Shown here: positions 8,385 to 16,236 of the stretch, piece after piece
Numbering within the stretch: the first letter of the stretch is position 1
Layout: the number at the start of each line of letters is the position of its first letter
NCBI GenBank assembly: GCA_026196105.1
Contig: JAPHRK010000004.1
Location: 1-64,000 of the forward strand
Length of the DNA stretch: 64,000 bases
Direction: 5' to 3'
Source of the DNA: Rhodospirillales bacterium
GTDB taxonomy: Bacteria > Pseudomonadota > Alphaproteobacteria > Rhodospirillales > JAPHRK01
Notes under the pieces: model-generated
Database searches by the model: none
Told to the model about the DNA's origin: nothing
What the model saw: the letters and a program-made list of their open reading frames with translations, nothing else
Position numbers and translations under genes: made by a program

Positions 8385-8849
8385 TCAAGATGTTACCTCA
8401 TCAGGACGTCGTCCAAACATCCCCATTCCCAAAGTGGATAAGACAACGTCGTTATTCTGATTTAGGACTTCAATTTTGTTACGTAAAATTCCTAAGTGTG
8501 GCTTACTCTTAGAAGGAGTGACCTCCAAAATTTCAATACGGACACTTAAGCAATCACCAGGGCGAACGGGTTTATGCCAACGAAGCTCATCAACACCCGG
8601 TGAGCCAAGGCTAGCCGATTTAGAAATATAGCCATCCACTAAGGCCCGCATCATTATTGCGGCTGTGTGCCACCCACTGGCAACAAGGCCGCCAAACATA
8701 TGATCTTTGGCGGCTTCTTTATCGAGATGGAAGGGCTGGGGGTCGAACTCAGAAGCAAACCGAATGATCTCTTCCTCTGTGACTGTTCGACCCGGCACTT
8801 CAATGATCTGTCCTGGTTTGAAATCTTCCAGGTACATCAATGAGGACAT
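8385..8849 (-). CDS. MaoC family (R)-specific enoyl-CoA hydratase-like dehydratase
   Basis: The protein has 154 residues and a hot-dog fold. MaoC-type proteins hydrate or dehydrate 2-enoyl-CoA esters in fatty acid or branched-chain acid metabolism. The hydratase-2 signature is visible as FDPQPFHLDKEAA near residues 35-47, supplying catalytic Asp and His, followed by FGGLVASGWHTAA and the downstream VRPGD turn. It sits between the parvulin gene (13 bp upstream) and a small hypothetical gene (2 bp downstream), probably in one operon. The specific acyl substrate cannot be inferred. Confidence 0.88.
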   Translation of the reverse strand: MSSLMYLEDFKPGQIIEVPGRTVTEEEIIRFASEFDPQPFHLDKEAAKDHMFGGLVASGWHTAAIMMRALVDGYISKSASLGSPGVDELRWHKPVRPGDCLSVRIEILEVTPSKSKPHLGILRNKIEVLNQNNDVVLSTLGMGMFGRRPDEVTS

Positions 8850-8862
8850 AACGGCCTATCTT

Positions 8863-9183
8863 TTAAGCTGTCCGTGTAATCAAGTGGTAACCGAAATCAG
8901 TTTCAACAACATCACTAAGACCACCAACTTCAAGATTAAACGCTGCTTCGTCGAATTCTGGAACCATTTGGCCACGACCGAAAAGACCGAGACTTCCGCC
9001 ATCGCTTCCTGAAGGGCAATCTGAGCTTTCTTTCGCGATTTCAGCAAAATCAGCGCCGCCATCGATATCGGCTTTGTATTTGTTGATCAACTCTAAAGCT
9101 TCTTCTTTGGTACGGGTTGCGGTTGAGCGTGAAGAGCCTGCGTACATAAGCAGAATGTGTGAAGCGTTTACTTGGTCAGCCAT
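8863..9183 (-). CDS. Parvulin-type peptidyl-prolyl isomerase
   Basis: The protein has 106 residues and is a single-domain parvulin without signal peptide, so it acts in the cytoplasm. Motifs are ASHILL near residue 7, FAEIAKESSDCPS near 47, GGSLGLFGRGQMVPEFDEAAF near 60-80 and FGYHLI at the C-terminus, all typical of PpiC-like proteins. It would catalyse cis-trans isomerisation of X-Pro bonds. It is the first gene of the run with maoC and the small hypothetical gene, 57 bp downstream of the amidase gene. Confidence 0.92.
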   Translation of the reverse strand: MADQVNASHILLMYAGSSRSTATRTKEEALELINKYKADIDGGADFAEIAKESSDCPSGSDGGSLGLFGRGQMVPEFDEAAFNLEVGGLSDVVETDFGYHLITRTA

Positions 9184-9240
9184 GGTTTGTCCTTTCGAAT
9201 AAATAATATGGCGTTTCCATGCCCTTTATCCTTAATAAGG

Positions 9241-10647
9241 TCAAGGGGCAAAGGGGACTTTTTCGGCTAAGCCAAAGAGGTTTTCCGCCATCGCTGCCCC
9301 AGATAACAGGTCCGCTTCTCCTCTTGGTTTGCCTATTATTTGTAGGCCAACAGGCAGGCCGGAAGCTGTAAACCCGCAAGGGAGTGACAGGGTCGGGCAA
9401 GAAGTCAGCGTAATGGCAAAGGTAATGCCCAGCCAATCAACATAATTATCAAATTTATGGCCATTTACCTCTTCAACAAAGCGTTGGTCCACATCAAAGG
9501 GGGGAACGATGGCGGTTGGGCAAAGCAGCAGGTCATAATCATCAAAGAAGTTTGCCATGCGTTGATAAAGCTGTCCTCTACTCAGCTCTGCGATGCCAAT
9601 TTCATTTGCGGTCAGGGCCAGCCCTTTTTCAATATTCCAAACCAAATCAGGTTTAAGTTTTTCTTTCATGCTTTGGTAAAGCCCAAAATGATTAGTCGCC
9701 ATCTGAGCTGCTCTAAGGGTTTGAAAACATTCGAGAGCCTCTGAAAAGTCAGGAGACTCTTCTTCAACGTCGATGCCAAGGCTTGTAAGTTTTAAGGCAG
9801 CCTTTTCGCATATTTCAGCCACCTCTGGGTCAACGGGGAGCAACCCTCCTAAATCCTTTGTAAAAGCCACTCTTCTTGGTTTAGCAGGTTGATCAACGGC
9901 TTGTTGAAAAGAGGTGAGTGGTGCAGCAACAGAAATTGGGTCTTTGGGGTGCCCTCCCACCATAGCATCAAGCATGAGGGCGACATCCCCGACATTTCGC
10001 CCCATGGGGCCTTCAACATTGAGGTTGCCATAGGGGAGAGGTGTTGGATGGCGTGCGACCCTTCCAGGGCTTGGGCGTAGGCCGACAATAGAGCAGAAAC
10101 TGGCGGGTATTCGAAGAGAGCCACCTAGGTCGGAGCCTGTCGCAAGCCAAACTTGCCCTGTAGCTAAAGCAACGGCAGAGCCACCAGAAGAACCCCCACA
10201 AGTTTTGCCTAAGTTCCAAGGGTTGCGGGTTGCCCCAAAAACTTCATTAAACGTATTTGCTCCAGCGCCGAATTCAGGTGTGTTGCTCTTAGCAACGACA
10301 AGTGCGCCATTGGCTTCTAGCGTCTTCACCATGACATCTGAAGTTTTGGGCACATTATCAGCAAATATTGGTGAGCCATAAGTTGTGCGGACACCGCCTA
10401 CATTGTTGAGGTCTTTAACGGCAATAGGCAATCCACCTAGCCAACCTGGATTATCTTGGTTTGTACGATCAATTTTGCTTGCAGTTTCTAGGGCACGTTC
10501 TGCACATAAAGTCGGAAGGGCATTTAGTGGGCCATCAACAGCTTTAATTTGCTCTGATGAGGCGTAAATAAGCTCTTTTGGGGAGATTTCTCCCTTTTTG
10601 AGCATAGTAACTACCCTACGGGCAGATAATTTTGTTAGTTCATTCAT
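9241..10647 (-). CDS. Amidase (amidase signature family)
   Basis: The protein has 468 residues. It belongs to the Ser-cisSer-Lys amidohydrolases, which include GatA, nicotinamidases and acylamidases. The Lys is in AVKDLNNVGG near residue 77, the Gly/Ser-rich signature is GGSSGGSAVALATG near 151, and the nucleophile Ser is in GSDLGGSLRIPA near 172. The absence of gatB or gatC neighbours and a sequence unlike GatA suggest a catabolic or detoxifying amidase rather than the Glu-tRNA amidotransferase subunit. The substrate is not predictable. It starts at ATG 10645-10647, divergent from the M23 gene. Confidence 0.9.
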   Translation of the reverse strand: MNELTKLSARRVVTMLKKGEISPKELIYASSEQIKAVDGPLNALPTLCAERALETASKIDRTNQDNPGWLGGLPIAVKDLNNVGGVRTTYGSPIFADNVPKTSDVMVKTLEANGALVVAKSNTPEFGAGANTFNEVFGATRNPWNLGKTCGGSSGGSAVALATGQVWLATGSDLGGSLRIPASFCSIVGLRPSPGRVARHPTPLPYGNLNVEGPMGRNVGDVALMLDAMVGGHPKDPISVAAPLTSFQQAVDQPAKPRRVAFTKDLGGLLPVDPEVAEICEKAALKLTSLGIDVEEESPDFSEALECFQTLRAAQMATNHFGLYQSMKEKLKPDLVWNIEKGLALTANEIGIAELSRGQLYQRMANFFDDYDLLLCPTAIVPPFDVDQRFVEEVNGHKFDNYVDWLGITFAITLTSCPTLSLPCGFTASGLPVGLQIIGKPRGEADLLSGAAMAENLFGLAEKVPFAP

Positions 10648-10717
10648 AATTTACAAAGTATCATTTTGTACAAAATGTTGAACAGTGTTTTTAAGTTTAA
10701 GGAAATTTCGTTTTCAA

Positions 10718-11725
10718 ATGGGTAGGCATTTCAAAATTATATTAGGCTTTTTGGCGGTTGCTATAGGTGCAGAAGCACATGCTGAGTCACCAAATCTTAG
10801 CTTGCCCTTAGAATGTGATCCCGGGAAAACCTGTTGGATTTCTAATTATGTAGATGTGGATAAGGCGAAAGGTAAAAAATCTGACTATCGCTGTGGTTGG
10901 CGAACGTATGATAAGCACAGAGGCGTTGATTTTGGTATCCGTGACTTGGGCTTGATGGAAAAAGGAGTTTCGGTCTTTGCGGCTGCTTCTGGGAAAGTAC
11001 TCGGCTTGCGTGACGGAATGGCAGATATTTCCTTAGGTGATTTAAAAAACCCACTATCAATCAGAAAACGTGAGTGTGGAAATGGGGTTCAAATCCGGCA
11101 TGCTAACGGGTGGAGCACACGCTACTGCCATATGAAAAAAGGGAGTGTCCTCGTTAAAAAGGGTGATGTGGTTCAACGAGGCCAGGTCATTGGTCAGATT
11201 GGCCTTTCTGGAAAGACAGAATTCCCCCACCTCCATTTTTCAGTTTTAAAAGGAAAAGAGATTATTGATCCGTTCCAGGGGATCGTTTCTACGGGGAATT
11301 GTAATGAAAAAGGGCAACCCCTTTGGGAGCAAGGTGCCGTTGCAGGGTTTGAATATGGTCCTGTAATCTACAATATTGGATTTTCCGCATCGAAACCTAA
11401 GCCCAAAGCCATTCGTAAGGGGCTCTATCAGGACAAGGTCCTCGGCAGAAATTCCCCTGCCTTAATTGTATGGGCAGATCTCTTTGGGGTCGCTAAAGGG
11501 GACAAGGTTGAGTTTAAGATCATTGATCCATCGCAAGAAGTCATCATGACTTATTCTGCAACGACGAAAAGAAATAAAGCGAGGCAAATGCTTTACGCAG
11601 GAAAACCCAAAAAGAAAAAGTTTTGGGATGAGGGAACCTATATCGGGATCATTAAAGTCACTGCTAATCCCGGGACCTCTGAAGAAAAGACATCAACAGT
11701 TACCCGTAAAGTAGAAATTCGCTAA
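10718..11725 (+). CDS. Secreted M23 (LytM) family metallopeptidase
   Basis: The protein has 335 residues from the ATG at 10718, which gives a clean signal peptide ending AHA near residue 23. An upstream in-frame GTG at 10685 would add 11 charged residues and is less likely. M23 enzymes cut peptide cross-links of peptidoglycan in the periplasm or regulate amidases. The zinc site is visible: HRGVDFG near residue 69 and HLHFSV near 171 (H-x-H). The C-terminal ~110 residues form an extra domain with a beta-rich look that I do not recognise. Several Cys pairs suggest disulfides. It is a single gene between a divergent amidase gene and a co-directional AhpD-like gene. Confidence 0.88.
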   Translation: MGRHFKIILGFLAVAIGAEAHAESPNLSLPLECDPGKTCWISNYVDVDKAKGKKSDYRCGWRTYDKHRGVDFGIRDLGLMEKGVSVFAAASGKVLGLRDGMADISLGDLKNPLSIRKRECGNGVQIRHANGWSTRYCHMKKGSVLVKKGDVVQRGQVIGQIGLSGKTEFPHLHFSVLKGKEIIDPFQGIVSTGNCNEKGQPLWEQGAVAGFEYGPVIYNIGFSASKPKPKAIRKGLYQDKVLGRNSPALIVWADLFGVAKGDKVEFKIIDPSQEVIMTYSATTKRNKARQMLYAGKPKKKKFWDEGTYIGIIKVTANPGTSEEKTSTVTRKVEIR

Positions 11726-11790
11726 AACCCTGTTTCTATTCCTTTTAAAAGACTGTAAAGTAGGTTGGTCTAATATAAGGAGTTGGGGCA

Positions 11791-12132
11791 ATGGCACAAA
11801 GCTATCCAGATTTAGCTAAAGAACTTAATGGTGATATCAAAAATCTGAGGGATGCGATCCCTGAGACTATGGCAGGTTTCTCTGCGATGGGGAATGCGGC
11901 CAAGGCTGACGGCGCAATGGATCCAAAAGCCAAAGAATTGGTCGCCATTGGCATCGCCATAGCTACCCGATGCGATGGTTGCATTACGTTTCATGTTAAA
12001 GCAGCAATTCACCACGGGGCTACCCGGGAAGAAATCTCCGAAACCATCGCCATGGCAGTCTATATGGGTGGTGGACCTTCCATGATTTATGGTTCGCTCA
12101 CCTTAAAGGCATTTGACCAGTATTCAGGCTAA
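11791..12132 (+). CDS. Carboxymuconolactone decarboxylase / AhpD-like protein
   Basis: The protein has 113 residues and an all-helical AhpD-like fold. The redox motif CDGC followed by ITFHVKAAI near residue 55 is the AhpD-type C-x-x-C with downstream His, so it is more likely a peroxidase or peroxidase-partner than a true lactone decarboxylase. A good ribosome binding site (AAGGAG) precedes the ATG. It follows the M23 gene by 65 bp, and a long inverted repeat lies 16 bp after its stop codon. Confidence 0.88.
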   Translation: MAQSYPDLAKELNGDIKNLRDAIPETMAGFSAMGNAAKADGAMDPKAKELVAIGIAIATRCDGCITFHVKAAIHHGATREEISETIAMAVYMGGGPSMIYGSLTLKAFDQYSG

Positions 12133-12148
12133 ATTTGAGTTGAAAATT

Positions 12149-12196
12149 ACATAAAATAGATTTTATTACGATATGTAAATGAAATCTATTTTATGT
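12149..12196. terminator. 15-bp perfect inverted repeat downstream of the AhpD-like gene
   Basis: Arms 12149-12163 and 12182-12196 are perfect 15-bp complements around an 18-bp spacer. The arms are AT-rich and no T-run follows directly. It may terminate or stabilise the AhpD-like transcript, or serve as an operator. The function is uncertain. Confidence 0.4.
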
Positions 12197-12290
12197 CACT
12201 TAATTATGAATACTTCATGCTATTTTGCAATTTTAAACAAAAAAAATACAGAGTGCATATTTTATAAAAACTATTGTTATTAATAGGGTT

Positions 12291-12356
12291 TTACGGTATA
12301 ATTGTTGGGTAAATACAAATTGTTTCTATAACGAAATTATTTTCTTCGCCGGGCAT
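12291..12356 (-). CDS. Candidate 21-residue small ORF
   Basis: A short frame starts at ATG 12354-12356 and ends at TAA 12291-12293. It encodes a 21-residue peptide beginning MPGEENNF and ending in a Pro-rich hydrophobic tail. An AAGGAAA ribosome binding site lies at good spacing. It sits in the AT-rich stretch downstream of the MFS gene. I have no homolog in mind, and it may be spurious. Confidence 0.2.
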   Translation of the reverse strand: MPGEENNFVIETICIYPTIIP

Positions 12357-12403
12357 GGTGTTTTCCTTAAAAAGAGGATGAGCAACTAGTTTATTTTTAA
12401 AAT

Positions 12404-12419
12404 ATAACGATATCGTTAT
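12404..12419. promoter_or_regulatory. 16-bp perfect palindrome at the end of the MFS gene
   Basis: The sequence ATAACGATATCGTTAT is a perfect palindrome that overlaps the stop codon of the MFS gene by one base. Such a short symmetric site could be a repressor-binding site for a downstream promoter. No target gene is obvious. Confidence 0.25.
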
Positions 12420-13563
12420 TAATTTGATTTGTTGATGATTTTGAGCGCCAAAGCAGATAATAATCCCATGCCACTTACAGCTGCCATGACCCAAAAAGCA
12501 TTCCCGCCTAAATTTTCAAATAAATATCCCGCTGCAAACATCGAAACACCACTTCCGATGCCAAAAGCGGTTGCTGTATACACCCCTATAGCTGTGGCAG
12601 AGCTTCTTTCTGGGATTCTGTGCATAACATAGTCGATAAAAGCTAAATGAGTTATGCCGAAGGTGAAGGCATGGAGAAGTTGGGCAACGATTAAGACTTC
12701 CAAAGATGTAAAGCTTGCTAGCAGTGACCAGCGAGCTAAACCAGCAATTCCAGCAATCATTAAGAGTCGTGCAGGTCCCATACGCCTGACAAATGCCGCA
12801 CCAAAGGCAAAAAGGATGATTTCAGCCATTACCCCTTCGCCCCAAAGAAGACCAATAACTGCCTCGGAGTGGCCAACTTCCCGCCAATAAAGGGTGCTAA
12901 AGGCATAATAGACCATATGACTCGCCTGGATCAGGGTTGCTGCAGTGACGCAAATCATAAAAGGGGGGTCAGTCAGGAGCTCTCTTAAAGGAGATTTCTC
13001 TTTTTGTTTAGTTTTGGTCTGTTCGCGAGGCAAGAAAAGTCCCATTAAGACCGTGGACCCTATACAGCCCAGAACGACCCAATAGATAATATCTTCACTT
13101 CTGCCTGTGAGCAGCCAACCGCCACCAACCGACCCTAGGATAAAGCTTGCTGAGCCCCAAAGACGGATACGCCCATAATCAAGGCCATGTTTTTTTGCTT
13201 CAACAAGGGCAAGGCCTTCCCCCAACGGCATTACACTGGACCATGCCGATGAATAAAGCAGCAAAACAACCACAATTGTCCAAAATGCATCCGTAAATTG
13301 GAAAAGGGAAAAAATACTTAAGCCGGCCAAAAGGAGAACCAGGACAACGCTTTTCCGGTCACCTCTTTTGTCAGCATATTGGGTGATTAAGGGAACGATT
13401 AAGGCTTTTAGCACCAACCCGACAGCCAGCAGTGTGCCGATTTCTTCAGCGTTAGCCCTTTGGCTTTCAACCAAACAGGCCAGAAAGGGCCGTATACCCC
13501 GAGAACAGAGAAAAAAGCGCCATAAAATAACGATAATCGGATTGCGGCTGAGGCTTTTGACAT
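12419..13563 (-). pseudogene. MFS transporter of the PPP/HcaT-like family, apparent 1-nt deletion
   Basis: The long frame (12419-13474) lacks the expected first transmembrane segment. That segment is encoded in another frame upstream: an ATG at 13561-13563 starts MSKASAAIRLSLFYGAFFS and continues to WLKAKGLT. It then loses phase at about 13450-13455, where one missing base separates KGLT from AEEIGTLLA in the main frame. Joined, the product has about 381 residues and 12 membrane segments, the usual size for this family of sugar- or phenylpropionate-type major facilitator permeases. The break is either a disabling mutation or an assembly error. The substrate is unknown. Confidence 0.8.
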
Positions 13564-13703
13564 GGCATCAGACTATGCTCGGTTAGAAAAAATACAAGGT
13601 TCACGAACTTGTGATCAGGACGGAAGAGCGCTGAAATGAAGGCTTTGAGAAGAAAAAATACAGAAAAAAAGTCGATTTCTCAAAAAAAATAATAACTCAC
13701 TAA

Positions 13704-13733
13704 TTGACTTGGTTATTAAGTCTCGTCTAATAT
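13704..13733 (+). promoter_or_regulatory. Sigma-70 type promoter for rpoH
   Basis: TTGACT at 13704-13709 and TAATAT at 13728-13733 are separated by 18 bp. Transcription would begin near 13740, giving an rpoH leader of about 365 nt. This is the best promoter-like match upstream of rpoH. Confidence 0.5.
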
Positions 13734-13739
13734 CTTTCT

Positions 13740-14104
13740 AGTTAAAGAGAAAGGTGGTTGCCGCTTTGCGGGACTACTTGATTAAATGCCTCGCTCAATA
13801 AGGAGGAGGCCATCGGGGTTTAAAAGAATATCTCGATGTCATATTGCTCAATGTGGAGGATGTGACGATGGCAAGAACATGCCAAAGTTGTAACCAGAAT
13901 TACTGGATTAGTCGTTTTTGAATTAGGGTAATTGCCTTTGAGAAGGGTGTGAACTCTAAGTCAGTCCAGCGGCTTATGAATATTTTTCTCAAAAATAACC
14001 CAAAAAAACGTTATCCACAATGTTGCCACATTGGGGTTGCAAGTTTCAATCATTCGAAAGCCCAATTATGGGGTCGAATGTCCGATATGAAGGAAGGTAT
14101 TATT
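13740..14104 (+). other. Long 5' leader of rpoH
   Basis: Between the candidate promoter and the rpoH start lie about 365 nt with no large ORF. The leader contains a 17-codon ORF with a strong ribosome binding site (13868-13921), a perfect DnaA-box sequence TTATCCACA at 14011-14019 and an overlapping small hairpin at about 14015-14036. In other bacteria rpoH is controlled at translation by mRNA structure. A similar role here is inference. Confidence 0.4.
13868..13921 (+). CDS. Candidate 17-residue leader peptide upstream of rpoH
   Basis: The ORF encodes MARTCQSCNQNYWISRF. GGAGGA at 13855-13860 gives a near-ideal ribosome binding site at 7-bp spacing, stronger than that of many genes here. The peptide has a C-x-x-C motif. 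It ends about 180 bp before rpoH. It could be a regulatory leader peptide or a small redox- or metal-binding peptide. No family is known to me. Confidence 0.4.
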   Translation: MARTCQSCNQNYWISRF

Positions 14105-14992
14105 ATGAGTGTCAACACATTACCCATCGTTTCCTCCGAAGGCGGCATCGGTCGCTATCTTCAGGAAATTCGCAAGTTCCCTCTTCTTGCCCGTGATGAA
14201 GAGTACATGTTGGCGACCCAATTACGCGATAAAGATGATGTGGATGCCGCACATAAACTCGTAACCAGCCACCTGCGTCTCGTCGCCAAAATTGCTTTCG
14301 GTTTCCGCGGATATGGTTTGCCCATGTCTGATCTGATTTCTGAAGGCAATGTTGGCTTGATGAAAGCGGTTAAAAAATTCGACCCAGAAAAAGGTTTCCG
14401 CCTGTCGACCTATGCCATGTGGTGGATTAAGGCTTCTGTGACGGAGTATATCCTTCAGTCCTGGTCCTTGGTCAAACTCGGTACTGTCGCAGCTCAGAAA
14501 AAACTATTCTTCAGCTTGCGTAAGATGAAGAAACAGCTCGGCGTTGTTGATGATAACGCTCTGACGGACCAGCACACCAAACAGCTTTCAACTGATTTGG
14601 GTTTGTCAGAACGCGAAATTACCAATATGGACCGTCGTTTGTCCTCTCGGGATATGTCCCTGAACGCACCTTTGCCTAGCGAAGAAGGTATGGAATATAT
14701 TGATCTTCTTGCTGATGACCGCCCTAACCCAGAGGTTATTGCCGCAAAAGCTCAGGATAAATCCTGGAAATCCGGTGTTTTAGAAGAAGCAATGGCAACC
14801 TTACCAGACCGTGAACGCCACATCCTTAGCGAACGCCGCCTCAGCGACGATCCACAAAAGCTCGAAGAACTCGGCCAACACTACGGCATCAGCCGTGAAC
14901 GTGTCCGCCAGTTAGAGGTCCGCGCCTTCGATAAAGTGAAAAAAGCCGTTTTGGAACTAAGTGCGGAAAAAGGCTTAATCCCAGCAATGTAA
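14105..14992 (+). CDS. rpoH: RNA polymerase sigma-32 (heat-shock) factor
   Basis: The protein has 295 residues from ATG 14105, preceded by AGGAAGG. RpoH directs RNA polymerase to heat-shock promoters. Region 2 is seen as GLPMSDLISEGNVGLMKAV and FRLSTYAMWWIKASVTEYIL. The RpoH box QKKLFFSLRKMKK near residue 131 is specific to sigma-32 and separates it from housekeeping sigma. Region 4 holds the helix-turn-helix in ELGQHYGISRERVRQLE. A GTG further upstream (13949) would add 52 residues with no family support. The gene is single, with a long leader. Confidence 0.96.
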   Translation: MSVNTLPIVSSEGGIGRYLQEIRKFPLLARDEEYMLATQLRDKDDVDAAHKLVTSHLRLVAKIAFGFRGYGLPMSDLISEGNVGLMKAVKKFDPEKGFRLSTYAMWWIKASVTEYILQSWSLVKLGTVAAQKKLFFSLRKMKKQLGVVDDNALTDQHTKQLSTDLGLSEREITNMDRRLSSRDMSLNAPLPSEEGMEYIDLLADDRPNPEVIAAKAQDKSWKSGVLEEAMATLPDRERHILSERRLSDDPQKLEELGQHYGISRERVRQLEVRAFDKVKKAVLELSAEKGLIPAM

Positions 14993-15000
14993 CCAACCAA

Positions 15001-15080
15001 AACTCCTCCTTCTAGGGGAGGTGAGGTAAGATAAGTGCATTCTAAAGCACCCCTGTAGCCCTCCCTAAAAAGGGGAGGGC
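15001..15080. repeat. Pair of GC-rich palindromes, REP/BIME-like
   Basis: Two CT/GA-rich hairpins lie close together: one at about 15003-15024 (CTCCTCC with GGGGAGG) and one at 15058-15080 (GCCCTCCC, loop TAAAAA, GGGAGGGC). They share the same purine/pyrimidine style and lie just after rpoH. They may act as an rpoH terminator, but neither has a T-run. They look like dispersed intergenic palindromes. I cannot count genome copies. Confidence 0.4.
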
Positions 15081-15125
15081 GAAAACACAGTTTAAACTAC
15101 GCTATTCAGAATAAGTAAATTACCA

Positions 15126-16148
15126 TCATTTTTCTTTCTCGTTTAGGTATTGACTAATGTTAAAGAGAGAGAAATATAATCCGATCAATCCCTGTCGGGA
15201 TTCTGAAAGTGTTACTGATGAATGAACACCTTTTGACGCTATATTGTTAAGTCTACGGATGAATTTCACAAGGTACTCAAGTTCAGATTCAAGGAGTTCC
15301 TTAGATGCTGAAGTTCTCAAGCTTTTAGCAAGAAACTCTTGCAAACGATTTAAATATTGCTCTTCTCCAAGTTGACGTTTCATACCATCAATACATTTGT
15401 GCATTCCATGAACTGGAGGGAAATAGTAATCGGCGACGGCTTTTAGCCCCCTTCGTACTTCAGTTAGAAGTAGGGCTGAATCTTCTGGATCAGTTGAAGT
15501 GGCTAGTGTAGCTGCTTTATGAAGCTTTTCATAAATATCTTTCGACCTGGATTTATAATAATTATTTACTTCGTTCTGGACAGTCTCAAGAATTTTTTGG
15601 TTTTTTGATTGTGTGTTTAATTGGTTTTCAATCTGGATTGAATAACTGAGACAGCGAGTTCTTATTCTTGACCGTATTGTTTGGAGGGCCCTGCGTCTTA
15701 ATCTCACGTGGTTTTTTTGGTGATCAGTAAAGGCGGCTGTATCAAACTCACCCATACCCTGAGGTATTTGCAAATCAGAGATCATTCCGTCGCATTGTTC
15801 AATTTCAGAATCTATTTCACCAACTGCTACAAGTAATACACTTTGTTCTTCGTCTCTATAATCGTCATCTTCATTTGGAAAACTGAATTCAAGAGTACGT
15901 GTATTAATCCAACGATCAAATGAGGTTTCCAATATAAATTTATATGCGTCTTTTTTAAGATGAGAAGTATCATCAAGAATGAACCTCGCAACTTCTTTTT
16001 TGTTGGGATAAAGCTCTCTAAAAAAGTAAGCAGCATTTAAGTAATCTTTTGATATTCTTGCTATTCTGAGACAGGCCATAACAGCTAATTCTACTTTATC
16101 TTCTTCTAGGTTTTCATAAATTCGTTCCAAATGGTTCATGTAATCCAT
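15126..16148 (-). CDS. Uncharacterised helical protein, possibly abortive-infection related
   Basis: The protein has 340 residues. It is AT-rich in codon use compared with its neighbours, has no signal peptide or membrane segment, and is largely helical with a coiled-coil-like centre (about residues 150-210). The stretch around residue 225 (DSALLLTEVRRGLKAVADYYFPP) and the C-terminal NIASKGVHSSVTLSESRQGLI resemble conserved segments I recall from AbiTii-like or HEPN-like hypothetical proteins. This is a weak family impression and not an identification. It stands alone between rpoH and mutY beside GC-rich palindromes, which suits an accessory gene acquired by transfer. Confidence 0.55.
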   Translation of the reverse strand: MDYMNHLERIYENLEEDKVELAVMACLRIARISKDYLNAAYFFRELYPNKKEVARFILDDTSHLKKDAYKFILETSFDRWINTRTLEFSFPNEDDDYRDEEQSVLLVAVGEIDSEIEQCDGMISDLQIPQGMGEFDTAAFTDHQKNHVRLRRRALQTIRSRIRTRCLSYSIQIENQLNTQSKNQKILETVQNEVNNYYKSRSKDIYEKLHKAATLATSTDPEDSALLLTEVRRGLKAVADYYFPPVHGMHKCIDGMKRQLGEEQYLNRLQEFLAKSLRTSASKELLESELEYLVKFIRRLNNIASKGVHSSVTLSESRQGLIGLYFSLFNISQYLNEKEK

Positions 16149-16236
16149 TATTAAGAAATTCCTGAAGAAGGGTTTGTTGCTATCTATGGTGGATCATATA
16201 TGTTGAGGTTGTGTGTAGCAATAAAGGTTAGCTACT

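Noticed and set aside
13368-13586. Plus-strand ORF over the MFS gene start
   Set aside because: It is antisense to the transporter coding sequence and lacks a start signal.
15058-15080. GC-rich hairpin as a standard rho-independent terminator of rpoH
   Set aside because: It lacks a T-run and is paired with a second similar palindrome, so a dispersed repeat is at least as likely.
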